Source: Paratractidigestivibacter faecalis
Lineage (GTDB): Bacteria; Actinomycetota; Coriobacteriia; Coriobacteriales; Atopobiaceae
Direction: 5' to 3'
DNA: 64,000 nucleotides
Assembly: GCF_003416765.1 (NCBI RefSeq)
Contig: NZ_QSNG01000001.1
Location: 956,742 to 1,020,741, forward strand
Part shown: one piece after another, positions 24,361 to 33,078 of the stretch
Numbering within the stretch: position 1 is the first letter of the stretch
Layout of the letters: every line of letters starts with the position of its first letter
Notes under the pieces: model-generated
Database searches by the model: none
The model's input: only the letters and a program-made list of their open reading frames with translations
What the model was told of the DNA's origin: nothing
Position numbers and translations under genes: made by a program

Positions 24361-25422
24361 CTAGGCCAGGTCAGCCGGGAAGGTGACGCCGAGCTGGCGA
24401 CGGGCCTCGTCCATGACGTGGGCGGTGTCGAGCGTGACCTGGCGGAAGCGGGCCACCATCTGCGCGGTGCCCTTCTCGCCCAGGACGGCGTCAACGAAGT
24501 CGGCGATCTCGCAGGCCATGTCGTTGGCGGGGCAGGGCGCCACCTCGACGGGACGGCCCTCGCGGGCCTCCTGGCGAAACACCATCCCCTTGTCCTCGTG
24601 GTCAAAGACGCGCAGGTTCTCCGGCGCCTCGACGTGGTCCCAGACCAGGGTGGCCTTCTCGCCCTGCACCTGGCAGGAAAGCTGGTCGTCGGAGAGCTTG
24701 CCGTAGGAGAGCGCCACCGCGGCCTCGGGGTAGCCCAGGGAGATGCTTCCGGCCAGGTCGATGGTGTTGAACTGGTCGTCGTCCGCCGTGCCGGGCACGC
24801 GCGTGGTGACGCCGCAGGCGGCCACGCGCTCGGGGCGGCCGAAGAGCGCCACCACGGGGGCGACCGTATAGACGCCCATGTCGCACAGGGCCCCCGCGGC
24901 CATGCGGGGGTCAAAGATGTTGAGGCGCTCCCCCGCCCGGAGTCGGGCGATGCGGCTCGTCACCTTGGAGAAGGACATCTGGGCCAGGCGGACCTGCCCC
25001 AGGGCAGCGACCTCGCGCTCGATGGCGGCAAAGCCGGGCGTATGGAGGTTGCGCATGGCCTCCATTGCCACGACGCCGGTCTCGTCGGCGGCACGGAAGA
25101 GCCCGGCTGCCTCGCGCTCGTTGGCGCCGAGGGACTTCTCCACCAGGACGTGCTTCCCGGCGGCCACGAGGACCTTGGCCTGGCTGACGTGCAGCGCGTT
25201 GGGGCTTGAGACGTAGACGGCATCCACCTCGGGGCAGGCGGCGAGCTCCCCGAGCGAGTCAAAGGCCAGCCCGGCGCCATGGGCGTCGGCAAACTCGCGG
25301 GCCTTCTGGCCGCTCCTGGAGTAGCAGCCCGTCAGCGCGGCCCGGGGCTCCCTGGAAAGGGCGTCCAGGAACCTCTCGCAGATCTTGCTCGTGCCGATGG
25401 TCGCAAACCTCACCATGCCCAT
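24361..25422 (-). CDS. Gfo/Idh/MocA family oxidoreductase
   Basis: This 353-residue NAD(P)-dependent dehydrogenase has a Rossmann start VRFATIGTSKICERFLDAL in which the glycine motif is GTS rather than GxG. It has YVSSPNALH near residue 72 and HVLVEKSLGAN near residue 95, with the family lysine in EKS instead of EKP, and the C-terminal sheet domain. Members oxidise or reduce sugars, inositols or biliverdin; the substrate here is unknown. The first of two close ATGs (25422) has GGGGGACAC directly before it. It is monocistronic. Confidence 0.9.
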   Translation of the reverse strand: MGMVRFATIGTSKICERFLDALSREPRAALTGCYSRSGQKAREFADAHGAGLAFDSLGELAACPEVDAVYVSSPNALHVSQAKVLVAAGKHVLVEKSLGANEREAAGLFRAADETGVVAMEAMRNLHTPGFAAIEREVAALGQVRLAQMSFSKVTSRIARLRAGERLNIFDPRMAAGALCDMGVYTVAPVVALFGRPERVAACGVTTRVPGTADDDQFNTIDLAGSISLGYPEAAVALSYGKLSDDQLSCQVQGEKATLVWDHVEAPENLRVFDHEDKGMVFRQEAREGRPVEVAPCPANDMACEIADFVDAVLGEKGTAQMVARFRQVTLDTAHVMDEARRQLGVTFPADLA

Positions 25423-25518
25423 GTGTCCCCCATTGTTCGCATTTGGCTGTAGTTGCGATTCTAACAGCCGCCCAGGGCCGCCAAGCTGATAAGGTCTTAT
25501 GTGGAAAAAGGAGGTCAC

Positions 25519-26235
25519 ATGTACTCATTTGACGGTCGCGTGCGCTACAGCGAGTGCGACGAGGACGGGCGCCTGAGCCTTGTCTCCATGATGAACTACC
25601 TGCAGGACTGCTCGACCTTCCACTCGGAGGCGACGGGGGTCGGGCTTGGCTGGCTGGGCGAGCAGGGCCTTGGCTGGATCTTGGGCAGCTGGCTCATAGA
25701 GATCGACGAACTCCCCCGCTTTGCCGAGAAGATCCGCACGAGCACCTGGTGCTACAGCCTCAAGGGCCTGCACGCCCAGCGCTGCTTCTCCATCGAGGAC
25801 TCCACGGGCCGCCCGGTCGTCCGCGCGGACTCGCAGTGGTTTCTCTTTGACCGCAACGCCGGCAAGGTCTGCCGCATCCCTGACTCCCAGCGCGTCTACC
25901 TCAGCGACGAGCCCCGTGCGGACCTGCCTGCCATGGAGCGCAAGATCAAGGTGGAGGGCGAGGGCAGGCAGGCCTCGCCCATCCAGGTGAGCGAGCAGCA
26001 CCTGGACACCAACCGTCACGTCAACAACGCGCAGTACGTCATGTTTGCCCTGGACGCCCTCGCCGAGCTCGGGCATGCCCTTGACGTGCACCGCATTGCC
26101 GTCCAGTACCGCACCATGGCCTGGCTCGGCGACAAGGTCCACCCCTCGGTGCACCCCTGCGAGGGCGGCTTTGCCGTGGAGCTCACCGACGGCGCGGACG
26201 TCACGTACGCCGTCGTCAAGCTGCAGGAGGCGTGA
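25519..26235 (+). CDS. Acyl-ACP thioesterase
   Basis: This 238-residue double hot-dog protein of the FatA/FatB family has RVRYSECDEDGRLSLVSMMNYLQD near residues 8-31 (in pieces) and the catalytic-type Asn/His segment LDTNRHVNNAQYV near residue 160. It releases fatty acids from acyl carrier protein. AAAGGAGG precedes the ATG at 25519, which rules out the earlier in-frame Met. It is followed closely by a NUDIX gene whose start overlaps its ribosome-binding region. Confidence 0.92.
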   Translation: MYSFDGRVRYSECDEDGRLSLVSMMNYLQDCSTFHSEATGVGLGWLGEQGLGWILGSWLIEIDELPRFAEKIRTSTWCYSLKGLHAQRCFSIEDSTGRPVVRADSQWFLFDRNAGKVCRIPDSQRVYLSDEPRADLPAMERKIKVEGEGRQASPIQVSEQHLDTNRHVNNAQYVMFALDALAELGHALDVHRIAVQYRTMAWLGDKVHPSVHPCEGGFAVELTDGADVTYAVVKLQEA

Positions 26236-26237
26236 GG

Positions 26238-26660
26238 ATGAGGACCGTTCGCGTGGCCGCCGCCATCATCAAGTCCGACCAGGGGATTCTGGCCTGCAGG
26301 AGGGCCGACGCCCAGGGAGACGGCGGCTGGGAGTTTCCCGGTGGCAAGGTCGAGGAGGGCGAGTCCGCGGAGGCAGTCTGCCGCCGCGAGGTGGCCGAGG
26401 AACTCGGCTGCCGCCTGCAGCTCGCGTGGCCCTACGACGTCGTGGAGGCCGACTACCCGGACTTCCACCTGGTCATGGAGTGCTTCGCCTGCACGCTCGA
26501 GCCGGAAGAGGAGCCCGTGGCAACGCCCGGCGTCCACTCCGAGCTGCGCTGGGTCGACCGAGACGGCCTCATGGGCATTGACTGGCTGCCCGCCGACCGT
26601 ACCCTTGCCCAGAGTCTGGGCATGAACTGGGACGCCGCATTTGGCGCGGAGTTCCTCTAG
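26238..26660 (+). CDS. NUDIX hydrolase, MutT-like
   Basis: This 140-residue protein carries a complete Nudix box, GGKVEEGESA...REVAEELG, near residues 34-56. The VAAAIIKSDQGILACRRAD opening is usual for 8-oxo-dGTP or CTP pyrophosphohydrolases. The ATG at 26238 is 7 nt after GGAGG; a GTG two codons earlier is too close to it. It is in an operon with the thioesterase. The exact nucleotide substrate is unknown. Confidence 0.9.
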   Translation: MRTVRVAAAIIKSDQGILACRRADAQGDGGWEFPGGKVEEGESAEAVCRREVAEELGCRLQLAWPYDVVEADYPDFHLVMECFACTLEPEEEPVATPGVHSELRWVDRDGLMGIDWLPADRTLAQSLGMNWDAAFGAEFL

Positions 26661-26741
26661 TCCAGACGGCACAACGGGGCCAGGCCCCGGGCGCCGCAAG
26701 GCCCGCACCCTCACCCAAGCACGCGACCAAGGGAGGACCGC

Positions 26742-27590
26742 ATGAGCAAGGCAGACAAGATCTTTGTCGCCATGTGCGAGGACATCATCAACAACGGAAC
26801 CACCACCGAGGGGCAGAAGGTCCGCCCGCACTGGGAGGACGGCAGCGCCGCCTACACCATCAAACAGTTTGGCGTCTGCAACCGCTATGACCTGCGCGAG
26901 GAGTTTCCGGCCCTCACGCTGCGCCGCACGGCCCTGAAGTCCGCCATGGACGAGGTGCTCTGGATCTACCAGAGGAAGTCCAACAACATCCACGACCTCA
27001 AGAGCCACATCTGGGACGAGTGGGCGGACGAGGCCGGCTCCATCGGCAAGGCCTACGGCTACCAGATCGGCGTGAAGTCCCACTACCCCGAGGGGGACTT
27101 CGACCAGATGGACAAGGTCCTCTACGACCTGCGCAATACGCCCTTCTCGCGCCGCATCATGACCAACACCTACGTCTTTGCGGACTTGAGCGAGATGAAC
27201 CTCTATCCGTGCGCCTACTCGGTGACCTACAACGTCACCCAGCGCGCCGACGATGAGCGCCCAACGCTCAACATGGTGCTCAACCAGAGGAGCCAGGACG
27301 TGTTGGCGGCAAACAACTGGAACGTCTGCCAGTACGCCATCCTGCTCATGATGGTGGCCCAGACCGTGGGCATGGTGCCGGGCCAGCTCGTCCACATGAT
27401 CGCCGACGCCCACATCTACGACCGCCACGTGGACATCGTCCGCGAGCTCATCTCGCGCCCGCAGCACCCCGCGCCACGCGTGAGCCTGAACCCCGAGGTC
27501 ACCGACTTCTACGCCTTCACCACCGACGACCTGCTGGTGGAGGGTTACGAGCACGGCCCGCAGGTCAAGAACATCCCCATCGCCGTCTAG
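26742..27590 (+). CDS. thyA: Thymidylate synthase
   Basis: This 282-residue protein has the catalytic cysteine in MNLYPCAYSVTYNV near residue 153, the dUMP-binding LNQRSQDVLAANNWN near residue 182 and HIYDRHVD near residue 224. It methylates dUMP to dTMP using methylene-tetrahydrofolate and leaves dihydrofolate, which the next gene, folA, reduces. GGGAGGACCGC precedes the ATG, and only 8 bp separate it from folA. Confidence 0.97.
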   Translation: MSKADKIFVAMCEDIINNGTTTEGQKVRPHWEDGSAAYTIKQFGVCNRYDLREEFPALTLRRTALKSAMDEVLWIYQRKSNNIHDLKSHIWDEWADEAGSIGKAYGYQIGVKSHYPEGDFDQMDKVLYDLRNTPFSRRIMTNTYVFADLSEMNLYPCAYSVTYNVTQRADDERPTLNMVLNQRSQDVLAANNWNVCQYAILLMMVAQTVGMVPGQLVHMIADAHIYDRHVDIVRELISRPQHPAPRVSLNPEVTDFYAFTTDDLLVEGYEHGPQVKNIPIAV

Positions 27591-27598
27591 GAGGCCTC

Positions 27599-28081
27599 AT
27601 GGACGCAATAGTTTCAGTCACGACGGACTGGGCCATCGGCAAGGACGGGGGGCTCCTCGTGCCCAACCGCGCCGACATGCGCCGCTTCGTGCAGCTCACC
27701 CGCGGCTGCACCGTGCTCATGGGGAGAAAGACCCTCGAGAGCTTCCCGGGAGGGCCGCTCAAGGGCCGCCGCAACGTGGTGGTCTCGCGCCAGGAGGGCT
27801 ACGCTCCGGAGGGGGTCGAGGTCTTCCCCACGCCGGAGGGGGCGCTTGAGGCCACGAACGCTGACGAGAAGGTCTGGCTCATCGGCGGCGCCTCCATCTA
27901 CCAGGCGCTTCTCGACAAGTGCGAGCGTGCCTACGTCACCGTGAACGAGTGCGTGCGCGAGGCGGACGCGTGGTTTCCCAACCTGGACGAGAGCCCGGAC
28001 TGGGAGGTCGAGATCCGCGGGGAGAGGGGCGTCACCGAGGCCGGCGTGCCGTTTGAGTTCGTGACCTACCGTCACAGATAG
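27599..28081 (+). CDS. folA: Dihydrofolate reductase
   Basis: This 160-residue protein begins MDAIVSVTTDWAIGKDG and has the NADPH-binding segment VLMGRKTLESFPGGPLKGR near residue 39 and WLIGGASIYQALL near residue 89. It reduces dihydrofolate to tetrahydrofolate after the thymidylate synthase reaction. It ends at a strong bidirectional terminator. Confidence 0.96.
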   Translation: MDAIVSVTTDWAIGKDGGLLVPNRADMRRFVQLTRGCTVLMGRKTLESFPGGPLKGRRNVVVSRQEGYAPEGVEVFPTPEGALEATNADEKVWLIGGASIYQALLDKCERAYVTVNECVREADAWFPNLDESPDWEVEIRGERGVTEAGVPFEFVTYRHR

Positions 28082-28105
28082 GCAACGCCGCAAGAGGCCC
28101 GACAA

Positions 28106-28160
28106 GGGGGGCGGGGGTGAGTGGCACACGCGCTTGGCGTGTCACTCACCCCCGCCCCCC
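28106..28160. terminator. Bidirectional terminator, 17-bp stem
   Basis: GGGGGGCGGGGGTGAGT pairs perfectly with ACTCACCCCCGCCCCCC around a loop that itself pairs CACACGC with GCGTGT. It lies between folA (+) and the lipoprotein gene (-). Confidence 0.8.
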
Positions 28161-28174
28161 TCTGTCACGACAGG

Positions 28175-28810
28175 CTACTCTGCCTGGGGCGCCAGGCCGT
28201 TGATGACGTCGGAGCCGCCGTAGAGGGCGCTGAAGAACTCGGGCGTGCCGTTGACAGACCAGTTGCCGTCCCCGTCCTTGGAGAGCGAGACGGCCACCGT
28301 CGTGGTGACGGGGCTCTCGTTGGCGTCGAGGCGCGCGTAGAGAAGCTCCACGAGCTTGTCTACCAGGGCCTGGCGGCCGGACTCGGCGTAGGCCTGCTGG
28401 GACTCCTCGGTCTCCGCCCAGGCCGCGTAGTCGGAGGCAGCGGCGTCAGCAGCCACGGAGAGGCTCTGGTTGGTCACCGTGACCGAGACGCTGGCGGAGT
28501 CCCCGTCGACCGTGGCATCGCCCACCTCGAAGGAATAGTTCTTGAAGCAGTGCCCGTGGTACTCGTAGTCGCGCACGCCATAGGCGGTGAGCTGCGTCAT
28601 GGTGGCGTCGTCGCCGTAGATGGGCTCGACGGCGTCCTTGTCCCTCTTGGCGTCCGCCTGGTCATCGGCGGCCACGGAGTAGGACTCCATGGTGCGGGTC
28701 ACGAGGTCGACGACCTTGTCCTTGTCGGACTTGCAGCCGGTGGTGCCCAGAAGGGCGAGCGTGCAGGCAAGCAGGACGCAGAGGGTCGGAACAGCGCGCT
28801 TGGTGTGCAT
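28175..28810 (-). CDS. Putative lipoprotein of unknown function
   Basis: This 211-residue protein has a type II signal peptide: basic KR, the hydrophobic stretch VPTLCVLLACTLALL and lipobox LGTTGC with Cys at about residue 26. The mature part is acidic and alpha/beta-like, with KVVDLVTRTMESYSVAA, YGVRDYEYHGHCFKNYSF and VSVTVTNQSLS. This resembles DUF5105-type exported lipoproteins, but I am not certain. It is monocistronic between two terminators. Extracellular; function unknown. Confidence 0.75.
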   Translation of the reverse strand: MHTKRAVPTLCVLLACTLALLGTTGCKSDKDKVVDLVTRTMESYSVAADDQADAKRDKDAVEPIYGDDATMTQLTAYGVRDYEYHGHCFKNYSFEVGDATVDGDSASVSVTVTNQSLSVAADAAASDYAAWAETEESQQAYAESGRQALVDKLVELLYARLDANESPVTTTVAVSLSKDGDGNWSVNGTPEFFSALYGGSDVINGLAPQAE

Positions 28811-28865
28811 GGGAATGACTCCAGACTTCGATTCTTGACATCAGGAGCTTAGCGCAAACGCAGAA

Positions 28866-28899
28866 GGGGCGGGCGAGCCAAACCAGGCTCGCCCGCCCC
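28866..28899 (-). terminator. Terminator of the APH-like kinase gene
   Basis: GGGGCGGGCGAGCC pairs with GGCTCGCCCGCCCC, a perfect 14-bp stem 50 bp past the stop at 28949. Confidence 0.75.
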
Positions 28900-28948
28900 C
28901 GCTTACTGCCATCAGGCCAGACGCAGCCGCGTCCGTGGCCTCTCTTTC

Positions 28949-29716
28949 CTACTCGTAGTCGTTTGCGACGTCGATCCAGCTCTTGAGGAACTCCTCGCTC
29001 TCCTTGCGGTTGCGGGAGAGCTCGGCCGCGGCCACGACGGGAACCCAGTAGTGAATCTTCTGCTTGGGGACGTCGGCCTTCTTGGAGTAGAGGTCGAGGT
29101 AGGCCTCGGCCTTCTCGGGGTACTCCACGTTGAAGAGGATGTAGGTCATGGCGGCGTCGGCCTCGGGCAGGCCCTGGGTGACGTGGGCCCAGTCGCAGAC
29201 GTAGAGCTCGCCGTCGTCACCCACGATGACATTGGTGGGGTTGAAGTCGCCGTGGCAGACGGACTTGCCGGCGGCCATGCGGTCGGCGCGCATCTGCAGG
29301 TCGTAGCGGACGGAGGGGTCAAGCTCCTTGACGCGGCCGATCATGGACGCGACCTTCTCCTTCTGCTTGGAGAGAAGCGCGGGAGCCGGCGTGTTCTGGA
29401 CGGCCACCTGCAGGTCGACGAACTTCTCCAGAAGGGCGTCGAAGTCCGCGCCCTCCTCGGCCATGAGGGCCGCCAGGGTCTTGCCGGGGACGTACTCGGT
29501 GGCCAGGGCCCAGGAGCCGTCGGCCACCTGGGAGACCTCCAGCACGTGGGGGTGCTTGATGGGCGTCTCCGCGATGCGGGCCACGTTGAGGGCCTCGTTG
29601 AAGACGTCGCCGGCGGGCTTGGTGCCGTTGAACACCTTGACCACGCGGTTGCCGTCCTGGTAGACGACCTTGTTCTTGCGTGCGACGAGCTCGACCTTGC
29701 TATCAGACAGTTCCAT
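28949..29716 (-). CDS. Phosphotransferase of the aminoglycoside/choline kinase superfamily
   Basis: This 255-residue APH-fold kinase has the catalytic loop VCHGDFNPTNVIV near residue 147 and the metal-binding YVCDWAHV near residue 168 (DW in place of the common DFE/DW). The N-lobe is short, with RVVKVFNGTK. The closest type I recall is the TIGR02172-like putative sugar or amino-alcohol kinases of anaerobes rather than resistance enzymes. GGAGGCAGCACC precedes the ATG. It is monocistronic, downstream of the adhE terminator in the opposite sense of gene order. Substrate unknown. Confidence 0.85.
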   Translation of the reverse strand: MELSDSKVELVARKNKVVYQDGNRVVKVFNGTKPAGDVFNEALNVARIAETPIKHPHVLEVSQVADGSWALATEYVPGKTLAALMAEEGADFDALLEKFVDLQVAVQNTPAPALLSKQKEKVASMIGRVKELDPSVRYDLQMRADRMAAGKSVCHGDFNPTNVIVGDDGELYVCDWAHVTQGLPEADAAMTYILFNVEYPEKAEAYLDLYSKKADVPKQKIHYWVPVVAAAELSRNRKESEEFLKSWIDVANDYE

Positions 29717-29778
29717 GGTGCTGCCTCCTTTGTGGCAACGTGCTTAGAACCATTACGAGCGAGCATGCAAAGCGAGAA

Positions 29779-29801
29779 GGGGGCGGGACGTGCCCGCCCC
29801 C
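29779..29801 (-). terminator. Terminator of adhE
   Basis: GGGGGCGGG / CCCGCCCCC stem with a 5-nt loop, about 20 bp past the adhE stop. The T-run is weak (CTTCTCGCTTT). Confidence 0.6.
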
Positions 29802-29822
29802 TCAGGGGAAACGCAAGAGGAG

Positions 29823-32447
29823 CTAGTCCTCGTAGGAGCTGGCCTCGCGGCCGTAGTAGGCGTCGAGGTAGAGGCTCTTGATCTCGGACACGAGCGGGTA
29901 GCGCGGGTTGGCGCCGGTGCACTGGTCGTTGAAGGCGTTCTCGGACATCTCGTCCAGGGTGTCCAGGAAGTACTTCTCGTCAACGCCGAACTCGGCGATG
30001 GTCTTGTGGACGCCCACGTGCTCCTTGAGCTCCTCAATCTTGGCCAGGAACTTCTCGAAGACCTCGGCGTCGTCCTTGCCGGTCACGCCGCAGAAGCGGG
30101 CGGCCTCGGCGTAGCGGTGCAGCGTCTTGGGGTGGTCGTACTGCGGGAAGGTGCCCATCTTGGTCGGGCGCTCGGCGGCGTTGTAGCGCATGACGCGGGT
30201 GAGGATGACCGCGTTGGCCCAGCCGTGCGGGATGTGGTGGTAGGCGCCGAGCTTGTGGGCCATGGAGTGGTTGACGCCCAGGAAGGCGTTGGCGAAGGCG
30301 ATGCCGGCCATGCAGGAGGCGTTGGCCATGTGGTCGCGGGCCTCGACGTCGTTGGGGTTGTCGTAGGCGCGCGGCAGGTACTCAAAGACCAGCTTCATGG
30401 CGCGCAGGGCGAGGCCGTCGGTGTAGTCGGAGGCCATGACGGAGACGTAGGCCTCGAGGGCGTGGGTGAGCACGTCGACGCCGGAGGCGGAGGTGAGGCC
30501 CTTGGGCTGGGTCATCATGTTGTCGGTGTCGACGATGGCCATGTTGGGCATGAGCTCGTAGTCGGCCAGCGGCCACTTGGTGCCGGTCTCGGCGTCGGTG
30601 ATGATGGAGAACGGCGTCACCTCGGAGCCGGTGCCGGAGGAGGTGGGGATGGCCACGAAGAAGGCCTTGGTGCCGCTCTTGGGGTACTTGTAGACGCGCT
30701 TGCGGATGTCCATGAAGTCCATGGCCATGTCCTCGAAGCGCTCCTCGGGGTGCTCGTACATGGTCCACATGATCTTGCCGGCGTCCATGGCGGAGCCGCC
30801 GCCGATGGCGATGATGCAGTCGGGGTTGAAGGCGCGCAGCAGCTCCAGGCCCTTCAGGCAGTCCTGCAGCTTGGGGTCGGGCGAGATGGACCAGAAGCTC
30901 GTGTGGGTGATGCCCTGCTCGTCAAGAGACGCCTCGATCTTCTTGGTGAAGCCGGAGGTGTAGAGGAAGGAGTCGGTCACGATGAAGGCGCGCTTCTTGC
31001 CGTAGACCTCGGAGAGCTCGCGCAGGGCGACGGGCATGCAGCCCTTCTTGAAGAAGATCTTCTCGGGGGTACGGAACCACAGCATGTTCTCACGCCTCTC
31101 TGCGACGGACTTGATGTTGAGCAGGTGCTGGGGGCCGACGTTGCCGGAGACGGAGTTGCCGCCCCAGGAGCCGCAGCCCAGCGTGAGGGAGGGAGCCATC
31201 TTGAAGTTGTAGAGGTCGCCGATGCCGCCCTGGGAGGAGGGGGTGTTGATGAGGATGCGGCAGGTCTTCATGGCCTCGTAGTGCTTCTGGATCTTCTCCT
31301 TCTCATTGACGTTGACGTAGAGGGAGGAGGTGTGGCCGTAGCCGCCGTCGGCGACGAGGCGCTCCGCCTTGGCGATGGCCTCGTCGAAGGTCTTGGCCTT
31401 GTACATGCCCAGGACCGGGGAGAGCTTCTCGTGCGCCATCTCCTCGGAGGGGTCAACGCTCTCGACCTCGCCGATGAGGATCTTGGTGCTCTTGGGCACC
31501 TCGACGCCGGCGATCTGGGCGATGGTGTGAGCGCTCTGGCCGACGATCTTGGCGTTGACGGAGCCGTTGATGATCACGGTCTTGCGGACGCGGTCCAGCT
31601 CGTCGCCCTTGAGGAAGTAGCAGCCGCGGGCAGCGAACTCGGCCTTGACGGCGTCGTAGACATCGGCGAGGACGGTCACGGACTGCTCGGAGGCACAGAT
31701 CATGCCGTTGTCGAAGGTCTTGGAGTGGATGATGGAGTTGACGGCCAGCTTGACGTCGGCGGTGGAGTCGATGATGACCGGGGTGTTGCCGGGGCCGACA
31801 CCCAGGGCGGGCTTGCCGGAGGAGTAGGCGGCGGAGACCATGCCCGGGCCACCAGTGGCCAGGATGATGTCGGCGTCGTGCATCAGCTCGTTGGTGAGCT
31901 CCAGGGACGGCACGTCAATCCAGTCGATGATGCCCTTGGGGGCGCCGGCGGCCTCGGCGGCGTCGCGGACGATGCGGGCGGCCTCGGCGGTGCACTTCTT
32001 GGCGCGCGGGTGCGGGGAGATGAGGATGGCGTTGCGGGTCTTCAGGGCCAGCAGGCACTTGAAGATGGCGGTGGAGGTGGGGTTGGTGGTCGGGATGACG
32101 GCGGCCACGATGCCCATGGGCTCGGCGACCTTCTTGAAGCCCATGGCGGGGTCGTCCTCGATGACGCCGCAGGTCTTCATGTCCTTGTACTTGTTGTAGA
32201 TGTACTCAGCGGCGTAGTGGTTCTTGATGACCTTGTCCTCCATGACGCCCATGCCGGTCTCCTCCACGGCCATCTTGGCCAGGGGGATGCGCTGCTTGTT
32301 GGCGGCCATGGCGGCCTCGTAGAAGATCTTGTCGACCTGCTCCTGGGAGAAGGTGGCGAACTCGGCCTGCGCGGCTCGCATCTCCTTGAGGCGGGCCTGC
32401 AGCGCCTCGACGCTGTCGATGGTGGTGGTCTGGACCTTCTTAGCCAT
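29823..32447 (-). CDS. adhE: Bifunctional acetaldehyde-CoA/alcohol dehydrogenase
   Basis: This 874-residue protein has an N-terminal aldehyde dehydrogenase domain with catalytic Cys in MICASEQSV near residue 250. Its C-terminal iron-type alcohol dehydrogenase domain shows [15 protein letters not shown] near residue 545, [15 protein letters not shown] near residue 595 and the metal-ligand histidines in [16 protein letters not shown] near residue 735. It turns acetyl-CoA into ethanol via acetaldehyde, reoxidising two NADH, and such proteins form spirosome filaments. The start is preceded by AATAGGAGGAAGA. A perfect 16-bp inverted repeat lies 155 bp upstream. Confidence 0.97.
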   Translation of the reverse strand: MAKKVQTTTIDSVEALQARLKEMRAAQAEFATFSQEQVDKIFYEAAMAANKQRIPLAKMAVEETGMGVMEDKVIKNHYAAEYIYNKYKDMKTCGVIEDDPAMGFKKVAEPMGIVAAVIPTTNPTSTAIFKCLLALKTRNAILISPHPRAKKCTAEAARIVRDAAEAAGAPKGIIDWIDVPSLELTNELMHDADIILATGGPGMVSAAYSSGKPALGVGPGNTPVIIDSTADVKLAVNSIIHSKTFDNGMICASEQSVTVLADVYDAVKAEFAARGCYFLKGDELDRVRKTVIINGSVNAKIVGQSAHTIAQIAGVEVPKSTKILIGEVESVDPSEEMAHEKLSPVLGMYKAKTFDEAIAKAERLVADGGYGHTSSLYVNVNEKEKIQKHYEAMKTCRILINTPSSQGGIGDLYNFKMAPSLTLGCGSWGGNSVSGNVGPQHLLNIKSVAERRENMLWFRTPEKIFFKKGCMPVALRELSEVYGKKRAFIVTDSFLYTSGFTKKIEASLDEQGITHTSFWSISPDPKLQDCLKGLELLRAFNPDCIIAIGGGSAMDAGKIMWTMYEHPEERFEDMAMDFMDIRKRVYKYPKSGTKAFFVAIPTSSGTGSEVTPFSIITDAETGTKWPLADYELMPNMAIVDTDNMMTQPKGLTSASGVDVLTHALEAYVSVMASDYTDGLALRAMKLVFEYLPRAYDNPNDVEARDHMANASCMAGIAFANAFLGVNHSMAHKLGAYHHIPHGWANAVILTRVMRYNAAERPTKMGTFPQYDHPKTLHRYAEAARFCGVTGKDDAEVFEKFLAKIEELKEHVGVHKTIAEFGVDEKYFLDTLDEMSENAFNDQCTGANPRYPLVSEIKSLYLDAYYGREASSYED

Positions 32448-32600
32448 TCTTCCTCCTATTGTCCTGGCCGCGCGTCCAAGGGGTGCGCGCGGTCACACAG
32501 AGAACCGGGCTTTGGGCGGGAGACCGGGCCACACGGGCCCTCTGACGTCCCCGTCCTTCCGTCTAGCCCGAGTATAACAAGGCGGAAATTGGCAAGAAAC

Positions 32601-32638
32601 GTGGGATTGATACCACGGGGCGGTGGTATCAATCCCAC
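32601..32638. promoter_or_regulatory. Perfect 16-bp inverted repeat upstream of adhE
   Basis: GTGGGATTGATACCAC, GGGGCG loop, GTGGTATCAATCCCAC. It may be the terminator of the PLP-fragment gene or an operator for adhE. It contains TTGATACCACG, also found upstream of pckA. Confidence 0.6.
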
Positions 32639-32702
32639 AGCTGGCGGCAGGTGTCGCCCTTCCTCTTTGATTGCATGCTTGATGCCGTTCACGGCAGCTT
32701 TG

Positions 32703-33077
32703 CTACCGCTCGGCGAGAAGTTCCTCCAGACGGTAGACCCATGCGGAGGCGTCTGCGTCGGTGACGTCGAGGCGGAGCCAGCCGGGCTTCTCGCCACCCG
32801 CAGGGCAGACGTCAACCCACGGGCCAAAGCCGCAGCGCAGCGTGGATGAGGCGCGCTGGTAGTCAGGGTCGGACGTGAGGCCGGGGTAGCGCACGGCGGC
32901 CACGCGCGGATGGCAGGCGAGGTAGCAGGCCACGGCTTGGGCAGCGTCGGAGCGGGCGCGCCACTCCCCCGCCGGCATGGACTCGGCGAGCTCGGCCAGC
33001 CGGTCAAGCGGCGGGCCGCCCGCGGCGACTGCCACGAGCGGCCCGAACTGAGCAGCGTTGTTCGATGGGGCGCCCAC
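32703..33077 (-). CDS. Small protein resembling the C-terminal part of Cys/Met-metabolism PLP enzymes
   Basis: This is a 124-codon ORF starting at a GTG right after the thrS stop, with AGGAGC six nt upstream, so it is likely co-transcribed with thrS. Residues near 45-100 (QAVACYLACHPRVAAVRYPGL, then SSTLRCGFGPWV) match the HPxVxxVxYPGL and GFG elements in the C-terminal domain of cystathionine synthases/lyases. The PLP-binding domain and lysine are absent, so it cannot be such an enzyme. It is either a relic or a domain kept for another role. GC-rich core-like codon use argues against very recent decay. Confidence 0.6.
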   Translation of the reverse strand: MGAPSNNAAQFGPLVAVAAGGPPLDRLAELAESMPAGEWRARSDAAQAVACYLACHPRVAAVRYPGLTSDPDYQRASSTLRCGFGPWVDVCPAGGEKPGWLRLDVTDADASAWVYRLEELLAER

Positions 33078-33078
33078 C

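Noticed and set aside
32601-32638. Rex (NADH-sensing) operator at adhE
   Set aside because: The repeat does not contain the TTGTGA-N6-TCACAA pattern.
29790-32849. A 1019-codon open frame antisense to adhE
   Set aside because: It is low-complexity Gly/Val/Ala/Leu/Asp sequence mirroring high-GC codon bias of the real gene. Similar shadows lie opposite valS, carB, xseA and tig.
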